In this document: positions 5,717 to 11,076 of the stretch, one piece after another
Numbering within the stretch: the first letter of the stretch is position 1
How the letters are laid out: each line of letters opens with the position of its first letter
NCBI GenBank assembly: GCA_050743385.1
Contig: JBOGFJ010000315.1
Span: 1 to 11,076 of the forward strand
Source of the DNA: JACDBD01 sp050743385
GTDB taxonomy: Bacteria > Actinomycetota > Acidimicrobiia > IMCC26256 > JACDBD01
DNA: 11,076 bases
Reading direction: 5' to 3'
Translations under genes and position numbers: made by a program
Notes under the pieces: model-generated
The model's input: the letters and a program-made list of their open reading frames with translations, nothing else
What the model was told of the DNA's origin: nothing
Database searches by the model: none

Positions 5717-6898
5717 TCAGACAGGGCGGAGGAGGGTCAACCCGGCGGCGTTGTCCCGCAGAATCTTGCGCTGGGTGGCGTCGTCGAAGTCTTTGAGCTC
5801 GGTGGCGTAGTCGAGCGGCTCGGGCATGCCCTCGATGTGGGGCCAGTCGGACCCGAAGATGACGCGCTCGGGCCCGACGTGCTCGACGATCTCGTAGGGA
5901 TCGTCTTCCCAGAACGGGTTGATCCAGATGTGGCGGCGGAAGATCTCGGTCGGGTCCTCGGCGAAGAAGCCGGGGATCTTCCGGCCGACGGAGGCGAGCT
6001 TGCGGAAGAGGTCGGGCAGGAACTCCGAGCCGTTCTCGACCGACGCGACCCGCACGTTGGGGAAACGTACGAACAGCTGGTCGAAGATCAGCGACGCCAA
6101 GAAGTCGTAGATCGCGCGCTCCATCGCCAGCAGCTTGATCGATGGTCGGTTGCCCCCCTCGAAGGTGGCGGCGAAGCCGTCCTTGGCGTAGCCCTGCGAC
6201 GAGTACCCGCTGTCGCCCGCGTGCACGACGACCGTGATCCCGGCCTCGTTGACCCGCGCCCAGAACGGGTCGAACCCGGGATCGGCCGGCGGCCGCGGGC
6301 CGGTGATCGTGGTGGGCGCGGCCGGTCGCATGACGATGAGGCGGGCGCCGTGGTCGAGCACCCACTCCAGCTCCCCCACCGCGCAGTCGACGTCGGCGAG
6401 GGAGATGTAGGGCGCGGCAAAGATCCGTTCGTGGTAGTCGAAGCCCCAGTCCTCGGCGAGCCACCGGTTGAAGGCCCGGAACGTGATGGCCACGGCTTGC
6501 GGATCTTGCTTCAGCAGCTCCTCGTAGAGCATGCCGAGGGTCGGGAACATCCACACCCGCTCGAGCCCGAACTCGTCCATCACCGACAGCCGGGCGTCGC
6601 GGTCGCGGTATTCGGGTCGGATCGGCTCTCGTTCGCGCAGGAACTCCATCGGGAAGCGCTGGTCGGGATTGCCGCGGAAGTACTCGCTCAGCGCCCCCGC
6701 CTTCGCGATCGGGTCGAACGTCGGGTTGGTGACGGCCCGGCTCACCCGTCCGCCGACGACGTGGTACTTGCGCCCCTCGATCTCGGCCCACTGCACGGTG
6801 CGCGGCCCCAGCTTCGGGTCGAGGTGACGGGTGAACGCGTCGAGCGCCTCGTAGTAGTGGTTGTCGGCGTCGACAGCGCGGTAGTCGAGCTCGTGCAC
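5717..6898 (-). CDS. Metal-dependent amidohydrolase (amidohydrolase-2 family, TIM barrel)
   Basis: From the GTG at 6898 the protein has 393 residues. It opens with VDADNHYYE (9-17), the D-x-D-x-H metal site of amidohydrolase-2 proteins in the variant common in actinobacteria. Further ligands are His226 in VVVHAGDSG and Asp351 in the VIFGSDWPHIEG motif near the C-terminus. WVLDHGARLIVMRPAAP and SVENGSEFLPDLFRKL are typical of the same group, which includes decarboxylases and hydrolases related to ACMSD. The start is chosen because the upstream frame overlaps the deaminase gene and loses protein character; only 10 bases separate the deaminase stop from this GTG. No Shine-Dalgarno sequence is visible, so translational coupling is likely. 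The substrate is unknown; the link with adenine deaminase does not by itself show a purine role. Confidence 0.88.
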   Translation of the reverse strand: MHELDYRAVDADNHYYEALDAFTRHLDPKLGPRTVQWAEIEGRKYHVVGGRVSRAVTNPTFDPIAKAGALSEYFRGNPDQRFPMEFLREREPIRPEYRDRDARLSVMDEFGLERVWMFPTLGMLYEELLKQDPQAVAITFRAFNRWLAEDWGFDYHERIFAAPYISLADVDCAVGELEWVLDHGARLIVMRPAAPTTITGPRPPADPGFDPFWARVNEAGITVVVHAGDSGYSSQGYAKDGFAATFEGGNRPSIKLLAMERAIYDFLASLIFDQLFVRFPNVRVASVENGSEFLPDLFRKLASVGRKIPGFFAEDPTEIFRRHIWINPFWEDDPYEIVEHVGPERVIFGSDWPHIEGMPEPLDYATELKDFDDATQRKILRDNAAGLTLLRPV

Positions 6899-6908
6899 GA
6901 CTTCGATG

Positions 6909-7910
6909 TTAGGTCGCAGCGGCGTCGACGGCGGCGACGTGACGCTGCTTCTCCTCATCATCGAGGAACGAGGCCAGGAAGGAGTTGCGGGCCACCTGGC
7001 GCATCTGCTCGCCGGTGAGGCCGTGCACCCGGGCACTGGCGAGGAAGTTCTCGCCGATGTAGCCGCCGAAGTACGCAGGGTCGTCGGAGTTGATCGTCAC
7101 CCGCAGGCCTCGCTCGAGGAGTTGGGGGAGGTTGTGGTGCTCCAGGTCGGGGAAGACCCGCAGCTTCACGTTCGAGAGCGGGCAGACGGTGAGCGGGATC
7201 TGCTCGGCGACGAGCCGCCCGACGAGCCGGTCGTCCCCGAGGCAGCGGACGCCGTGGTCGATGCGGCGCGCTCCCAGGAGGTCGAGCGCCTGCCAGATGT
7301 ACTCCGGAGGACCCTCTTCCCCTGCGTGGGCCACCGGCAGGAGACCCTCGGCGCGGGCGCGGTCGAAGACGGCGCGGAACTTCTCGGGCGGGTTGCCGAC
7401 CTCGGCGGAGTCGAGGCCGACGCCGACGATGGCGTCGCGGTGCTCCAGCGCGGCTTCCAGGGTGGCCATGGCCGAGCCCTGGCTGAGGTCGCGGAGGAAG
7501 CAGAGGATCAGAGCCGAGGTGATGCCGAGGTCGCGGCGGCCGTCGGCGAGAGCCGCCGTGAGGCCATCGACGACCGTGGCCATCGCGATGCCGCGATCGG
7601 TGTGGGTCTGGGGGTCGAAGAAGATCTCGGCGTGGCGCACCCCGTCCCGAGCCGCGCGCCGGAGGTACGCGGCGGTGAGGTCGTAGAAATCGCGCTCGGT
7701 GAGCAATACCCGGCAGCCGGCGTAGTAGAGATCGAGGAACGACTGGAGGTCGTCGAAGACGTACGCCCGGCGCACGGCGTCGACATCGGGGAACGGCAGC
7801 TCGACACCGTTGCGCCGGGCGAGCTCGAACATCATCTCGGGCTCGAGCGTGCCCTCGATGTGCAGGTGCAGCTCCGCCTTCGGCAAGGCGAGGAGTGCCG
7901 CGTCATCCAT
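6909..7910 (-). CDS. Adenine deaminase (adenosine deaminase-fold, type 'add')
   Basis: The ATG at 7910 gives 333 residues, the normal length. The sequence follows the bacterial/yeast adenine deaminase branch of the ADA superfamily rather than true adenosine deaminase: LPKAELHLHIEGTLEPE at the start (metal ligands His15, His17), FFDPQTHTDRGI (97-108), LDSAEVGNPPEKF, VAHAGEEGPPEYIWQALDLL (metal His195, catalytic Glu198), RIDHGVR (His219), PLTVCPLSN and TINSDDPAYFGGYI (Asp276 and Asp277). It should deaminate adenine to hypoxanthine and ammonia in purine salvage, in the cytosol. From memory, these blocks match the Pseudomonas adenine deaminase closely. A GGAGG site lies eight bases before the start. 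It is the first gene of an operon with the amidohydrolase and is divergent from the GlxA-type regulator. Confidence 0.9.
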   Translation of the reverse strand: MDDAALLALPKAELHLHIEGTLEPEMMFELARRNGVELPFPDVDAVRRAYVFDDLQSFLDLYYAGCRVLLTERDFYDLTAAYLRRAARDGVRHAEIFFDPQTHTDRGIAMATVVDGLTAALADGRRDLGITSALILCFLRDLSQGSAMATLEAALEHRDAIVGVGLDSAEVGNPPEKFRAVFDRARAEGLLPVAHAGEEGPPEYIWQALDLLGARRIDHGVRCLGDDRLVGRLVAEQIPLTVCPLSNVKLRVFPDLEHHNLPQLLERGLRVTINSDDPAYFGGYIGENFLASARVHGLTGEQMRQVARNSFLASFLDDEEKQRHVAAVDAAAT

Positions 7911-7918
7911 TCCCGCCG

Positions 7919-7923
7919 CCTCC
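7919..7923 (-). promoter_or_regulatory. Ribosome binding site of the adenine deaminase gene
   Basis: GGAGG on the minus strand lies eight bases upstream of the ATG at 7910, which supports that start over the longer open frame to 8315. Confidence 0.75.
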
Positions 7924-7982
7924 GCAGCAACTCGAGCACCGACGAAGCGATCAGCGTACGCGCCGGCGGCGTTCGGCCGTCC

Positions 7983-8009
7983 TTGGCAGGTATCGTCAGG
8001 AAATTGGCA
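7983..8009 (+). promoter_or_regulatory. TTGGCA direct repeat with 21-bp period in the divergent promoter region
   Basis: TTGGCA occurs at 7983-7988 and again at 8004-8009, exactly 21 bases or two helical turns apart, in the gap between the adenine deaminase gene and the AraC-type regulator gene. AraC-family proteins commonly bind direct half-sites with about this phase because each monomer has two helix-turn-helix units. A possible -10 hexamer TATCGT (7991-7996) lies between the copies, so binding there could block transcription. A GGCA-TTGC-TGCC dyad overlaps the second copy. The repeat is seen; its use as an operator is inferred. Confidence 0.4.
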
Positions 8010-8044
8010 TTGCTGCCGGAGGGTCGAGGAAGGATGATGGGCTG

Positions 8045-9028
8045 GTGCCCGCAGCCGCCCACACCGTCGTCGTCGTCGCCTTCGACGGCTGCCAACTGCT
8101 CGACCTGGCCGGTCCGGGCGAGGTTCTGCGCGCCGCGACGAGGCTCGGAGCTGATCCGCCCTACGAGACGCTGATCGCCAGCCCGCGCGGTCGACGCGTC
8201 CGCTCCGAGAGCGGCGTGGCCCTGCAAGCCGACCGTTCGCTGGCCGAGCTCGCTCGTGGTCGGAAGCGATTCGACACGCTCGTCGTCGTAGGAGGTGACG
8301 GCACTCGAGCGGCACGCCGCGACGCGCAGCTCATCGGTGACCTCACCGCCGTCGCCAGACGCGCACGGCGAGTGACATCGGTCTGCACGGGTTCCTGGCT
8401 GCTCGCCGAGGCCGGGCTCCTCGACGGATACGAGGCGACGACGCACTGGTCGTCGTGCGATGCACTCACCGAACGTCATCCCGACGTCACAGTGCACTCC
8501 GACCGCATCTACGTACACGACCGCGACCGCTGGACGTCGGCGGGAGTCACCGCCGGCATCGACCTGTTCCTGGCCCTCGTCGAGGACGACCACGGCGCCG
8601 ACTTGGCGCACCAGGTCGCGGGCTGGCTGGTGGTGTTCGTGCGCCGCCCCGGCGGGCAATCGCAGTTCAGCGCCCAACTGCGGTCGCGGCCCGCGCTGAC
8701 CCCCTCGATCGCCGACCTCCAACGCTGGCTCGCCGACCACCTCGACGAGGATCTCGGGGTCGACACGCTCGCCGACCGCGCCGGAATGAGCCCACGCTCG
8801 TTCGCGCGCGCGTTCCGCCGTGAGACGGGCACCACGCCGGCAGCCCACGTCGAGGAGCTGCGCGTCGAGGCGGCCCGACATCTGCTGGAAGCGACGGAGC
8901 TCACCATCACCGCGATCGCGAGGCGCGTCGGCATCAAGCACGCCGAGACCCTTCATCGGGCGTTTCATCGCCGGCTCGGCACCACCCCTGACCGCTACCG
9001 CCAGCACTTCGGCCGGCGGGCATCCTGA
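8045..9028 (+). CDS. GlxA-family transcriptional regulator (DJ-1/PfpI domain fused to AraC-type HTH)
   Basis: From the GTG at 8045 the protein has 327 residues. Residues 5-175 form a DJ-1/PfpI (class I glutamine amidotransferase-like) domain with VVVVAFDGCQLLDLAGP at the start and the nucleophile-elbow motif SVCTGSWLLAEAGLLDG containing Cys114, followed by ATTHW. Residues 224-322 form the AraC/XylS double helix-turn-helix (LADRAGMSPRSFARAFRRETG, then AIARRVGIKHAETLHRAFHRRLGTTPDRYR). The fusion defines the GlxA/FtrA group, where the first domain is thought to sense a small molecule. An AGGA lies ten bases upstream of the GTG; the open frame further upstream to 7895 is basic and proline-rich and overlaps the divergent gene, so I reject it. 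The regulator is followed after 22 bp by a stand-alone DJ-1 homologue, its probable target. Confidence 0.92.
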   Translation: MPAAAHTVVVVAFDGCQLLDLAGPGEVLRAATRLGADPPYETLIASPRGRRVRSESGVALQADRSLAELARGRKRFDTLVVVGGDGTRAARRDAQLIGDLTAVARRARRVTSVCTGSWLLAEAGLLDGYEATTHWSSCDALTERHPDVTVHSDRIYVHDRDRWTSAGVTAGIDLFLALVEDDHGADLAHQVAGWLVVFVRRPGGQSQFSAQLRSRPALTPSIADLQRWLADHLDEDLGVDTLADRAGMSPRSFARAFRRETGTTPAAHVEELRVEAARHLLEATELTITAIARRVGIKHAETLHRAFHRRLGTTPDRYRQHFGRRAS

Positions 9029-9039
9029 GACGTCCAGCG

Positions 9040-9045
9040 AAGGAG
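9040..9045 (+). promoter_or_regulatory. Ribosome binding site of the DJ-1/PfpI gene
   Basis: AAGGAG lies five bases before the ATG at 9051, in the 22-bp gap after the regulator stop, and shows that this gene starts there and not in the upstream open frame. Confidence 0.8.
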
Positions 9046-9050
9046 CAGCA

Positions 9051-9707
9051 ATGCAGATCGCCATCGGCCTCTACCCCGGGTTCACCGCCCTCGACGCCTT
9101 CGGCCCCTATTCCGTCCTGACGAACGTGCCCGGGGCCGACGTCGTGTTGTGCGCGGAGCGGCGCGGCCGCCTCAGCGACGACGCCAAGATCCTGCATCTC
9201 GACGTCGAGCGCACCTTCGCCGACACGCCCACGCCCGACGTCCTGCTCGTGCCGGGCGGCCTTGCCACGCGTCGCCTGGCGAACAAGGACGAAGCGATCG
9301 TCGAGTGGATCCGCGCCGCCCATCCCACGACGACGTTCACCACGTCGGTCTGCACCGGTGCCCTGCTCCTCGGCGCGGCCGGCGTGCTCGACGGTTTACG
9401 CGCCACGACCCATTGGATTGCCTACGACCGGTTGCGTGCATACGGCGCCGAGCCGACGGAGCAGCGCGTCGTGATCGAAGGCAGGGTCGCGACCGCCGCG
9501 GGCGTGTCGGCGGGCATCGATCTCGCGCTCACCCTCGTGGCCAAGCTCCACGGCGACGAGATGGCCCAGGCGGTCCAACTCGGAATCGAGTACGACCCGC
9601 AACCGCCTCACGACTCGGGCGCGCCGTCCAAGGCGCCGCCGGAGATACGCGACCTCGTCGAGGGTGTCATGCGTGATGCCGAGGCCCGCGTGGTCGCCGA
9701 GGGCTGA
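9051..9707 (+). CDS. DJ-1/PfpI family protein, isonitrile hydratase-like
   Basis: The 218-residue protein is a single DJ-1/PfpI domain. It starts MQIAIGLYPGFTALDAFGPY, has a DVLLVPGG strand (63-70) and the nucleophile elbow TSVCTGALLLGAAGVLDG with Cys101, then RATTHW and a GVSAGIDLALTLVA segment. This order is that of isonitrile hydratase (InhA) and its relatives, which add water to isonitriles to give N-substituted formamides; as I recall, the Pseudomonas enzyme also uses Cys101. Many members with the same motifs are uncharacterised, so the reaction is only a hypothesis. Residues 182-200 form a polar, proline-rich linker before a C-terminal helix. It lies 22 bp after the GlxA-type regulator in the same orientation, so it is probably under its control, and the two share homologous domains. 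Confidence 0.88.
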   Translation: MQIAIGLYPGFTALDAFGPYSVLTNVPGADVVLCAERRGRLSDDAKILHLDVERTFADTPTPDVLLVPGGLATRRLANKDEAIVEWIRAAHPTTTFTTSVCTGALLLGAAGVLDGLRATTHWIAYDRLRAYGAEPTEQRVVIEGRVATAAGVSAGIDLALTLVAKLHGDEMAQAVQLGIEYDPQPPHDSGAPSKAPPEIRDLVEGVMRDAEARVVAEG

Positions 9708-9729
9708 CGTCGCAACCGCGCTGCTGCCG

Positions 9730-11004
9730 TCACGCTGCAGCCTCGTCGAGCGCGGGGAACCGTTGGAGGAGGAACTTCCCGATCGCGGCGCCGAGCACAG
9801 CGCCCACCGCGACCACGGGGTAGAGGTCGTACGGGAACAGGAACAGCATCAGGAGCCCCGCCGCCAACGGGCGGCGGATGAGCGCCGCGACCGCGGCGGT
9901 CATCGCTCCGGCGAGGCCGACCATCGCGGCGCCGTCGGGGAACGCGCCGGCGATCGCGAGGCCGGTGGCCGCTCCTGCGAACATGATGGGGAAGAAGCGC
10001 CCGCCCTTCCACCCGGTCGCGAGCAGTAGCGCGATGGCAGCAACCTTGGCCGCGGCGATACCCACGAGGAACGCGGTCGACGCGTCGGTGTCGTCGATGA
10101 GCTCCTGGATCCCTTCGTGGCCCGAGAACAGCACCAGCGCCGACGCCGATGCAAGGAGCCCGAGCGCGAGGCCTCCGAGCGCGCCGAGCACGACCGGGCG
10201 CGTTGCCAGCGGCGCCGCGGGAATGGCGACCGCCCTCGAGAACGACAGGAACGCGACCGACACGCCCGCGCCCCCTCCCGCCGCCGCCACCGCCCAGAGC
10301 AGATCGGAGAACGCGAACTCGTAGGCACGGAACGTGTACTCGAAGTACCCCTCCCCCGACGACAGCGCCGAGAAGATCAACGCTCCCGCGCCCGCCGCGG
10401 CCACCCCCGGCAGGAGCACGACGAGACGGTGGCCCGGAGGCGTCGGCTCGTCTCCGGCCTCGAGCGGCAGCACGGCCGCGCCCGCGGTCCCGAAGAGCGT
10501 GCCGAGCGCGGCCATGACACCCACGTAGTCGAGCGACTCGGCGGCTCGCCCCCCGAGCCTGATGACGCGACCGATCCACGAGGCCAGCCCGCCGACGATC
10601 GCCACCAGGGCGGCTTCGGGGCCGAGCGCGGCGCCGAACGTCAGCGCGACGAGCGAGGCGACGACCGAGTTCGGGAGGTGCCGGTGATCGAACGCCCGAT
10701 CGCGCCGGAAGTCGGCCAGCGCCGTCTCGAGGCTCTTCGGCCAGTCACCGAGCACGCGCGTGCACATGCCCACGAGGACGCCACCCACGATGCACACGGG
10801 GAGGACGAACTCCCAGTCGGCGGTCGTGGCTCCGAGCGCGTCCGCGAGATCGGTCCACAACAGGTCGGTCAGCCACTCCAGCAGTTTGATGAACCCGACG
10901 GTGACCAGGGCCCCGACCCCGCCGAGTACGACCGCGATCCCGGCGACGACGCTCAGCCACCGGAGCCGGTCGCCGACGCGGCGATCGGTCGGGCCCGGCG
11001 ACAT
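9730..11004 (-). CDS. ClC-family chloride channel / anion transporter with variant filter motifs
   Basis: The 424-residue protein is almost entirely membrane helices, as expected for a ClC subunit without the C-terminal CBS pair. GAALGPEAALVAIVGG (124-139) aligns with the GREGP block, with Glu130 at the position of the gating glutamate but Ala-Ala instead of Gly-Pro. GWKGGRFFPIMFAGAATG (331-348) matches the GxxGGxFxP block. The region LGDWPKSLETAL (85-96) stands where GSGIP normally lies, so the chloride-coordinating serine appears to be absent. The protein should form a homodimer in the plasma membrane and move anions, perhaps coupled to protons; the substrate is less certain than usual. The start at 11004 has no good Shine-Dalgarno sequence, but a TACCCT hexamer seven bases upstream suggests a leaderless mRNA. 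The gene converges with the DJ-1 gene over a 22-bp gap with no obvious terminator. Confidence 0.88.
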   Translation of the reverse strand: MSPGPTDRRVGDRLRWLSVVAGIAVVLGGVGALVTVGFIKLLEWLTDLLWTDLADALGATTADWEFVLPVCIVGGVLVGMCTRVLGDWPKSLETALADFRRDRAFDHRHLPNSVVASLVALTFGAALGPEAALVAIVGGLASWIGRVIRLGGRAAESLDYVGVMAALGTLFGTAGAAVLPLEAGDEPTPPGHRLVVLLPGVAAAGAGALIFSALSSGEGYFEYTFRAYEFAFSDLLWAVAAAGGGAGVSVAFLSFSRAVAIPAAPLATRPVVLGALGGLALGLLASASALVLFSGHEGIQELIDDTDASTAFLVGIAAAKVAAIALLLATGWKGGRFFPIMFAGAATGLAIAGAFPDGAAMVGLAGAMTAAVAALIRRPLAAGLLMLFLFPYDLYPVVAVGAVLGAAIGKFLLQRFPALDEAAA

Positions 11005-11011
11005 GCCCCGG

Positions 11012-11017
11012 AGGGTA
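11012..11017 (-). promoter_or_regulatory. Possible -10 element for a leaderless ClC transcript
   Basis: The minus strand reads TACCCT (TANNNT pattern) followed by seven bases and then the ATG at 11004. No Shine-Dalgarno sequence is present, which fits a leaderless start. No -35 element is evident. Confidence 0.3.
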
Positions 11018-11053
11018 ATTTCCGCTTCCCGACCCCGCGCGCTGGAGAACCGG

Positions 11054-11076
11054 ATGACCGACCAGGCGACTCTCGA
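11054..11076 (+). CDS. Start of an unidentified plus-strand gene (runs off window)
   Basis: An ATG at 11054 is preceded by GGAG (11044-11047) with six bases between, and reads MTDQATL before the window ends. It is divergent from the ClC gene with about 50 bp between starts. Seven codons do not allow identification, and the call rests on the ribosome binding site and the position. Confidence 0.45.

Noticed and set aside
5837..7018. Plus-strand frame of 393 codons opposite the amidohydrolase
   Set aside because: No ribosome binding site or domain, and the opposite strand carries complete amidohydrolase metal-site motifs.
6906..8174. Plus-strand frame of 422 codons opposite adenine deaminase
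   Set aside because: The deaminase on the other strand is unmistakable; this frame has low-complexity E/V/G/R composition.
7832..9064. Minus-strand frame of 410 codons opposite the GlxA-type regulator
   Set aside because: The regulator's two domains are clear on the plus strand; this frame shows no family features.
9705..9732. Possible terminator between the convergent DJ-1 and ClC genes
   Set aside because: The TGACG/CGTCA match comes mainly from the two stop codons, and the arms are only five bases with an 18-base loop and no T-tract.

Overview
The window is very GC-rich, close-packed and coded on both strands, with GTG starts, strong GC bias at third codon positions and Shine-Dalgarno sequences of the GGAGG type. 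Together with the gene families present (NarL-type two-component pairs, a DUF3089 lipoprotein hydrolase, amidohydrolase-2 proteins with a DADNHYYE start, DUF3224), this suggests a chromosomal segment of an actinobacterium, perhaps an uncultured soil or aquatic lineage. That assignment is an inference from composition and gene style. I see no rRNA, tRNA, CRISPR array, insertion sequence or phage gene.

Left part (1-2725, all minus strand): reading leftwards, a small four-helix membrane protein (2725-2273), a sensor histidine kinase (2133-952), its NarL/LuxR-type response regulator (955-290, overlapping the kinase stop by four bases) and the first 61 residues of an ABC transporter ATPase (185-1, running off the window). 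This is the usual layout of a two-component system controlling a neighbouring efflux or lipid/peptide ABC transporter. Two dyads stand out. One is an 18-bp palindrome upstream of the kinase. The other is a hairpin that carries the ribosome binding site of the ABC gene in its loop.

Middle part (2766-5280, plus strand): a secreted or membrane-anchored protein of unknown function that probably suffers a frameshift near its end, a VOC/glyoxalase-fold protein, and a DUF3089 alpha/beta-hydrolase lipoprotein. The hydrolase gene converges with, and overlaps by 16 bp, the last gene of the next minus-strand operon.

Right-middle part (7910-5265, minus strand): an operon of adenine deaminase, a metal-dependent amidohydrolase and a DUF3224 protein. 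Divergent from it on the plus strand (8045-9707) is a GlxA-type AraC regulator, with an N-terminal DJ-1/PfpI domain and C-terminal AraC helix-turn-helix, followed by a free-standing DJ-1/PfpI protein resembling isonitrile hydratase. The 134-bp divergent region holds a 21-bp-phased direct repeat (TTGGCA) that could be the regulator's site.

Right end: a ClC-family chloride channel/transporter on the minus strand (11004-9730) with altered selectivity-filter motifs, and the first few codons of a divergent plus-strand gene (11054 onward). Most of the window looks like ordinary accessory metabolism and signalling. I did not find a clearly new defence or mobile system. The better leads are the regulatory dyads and repeats, the paired DJ-1 genes, the broken secreted-protein gene and the unusual ClC.
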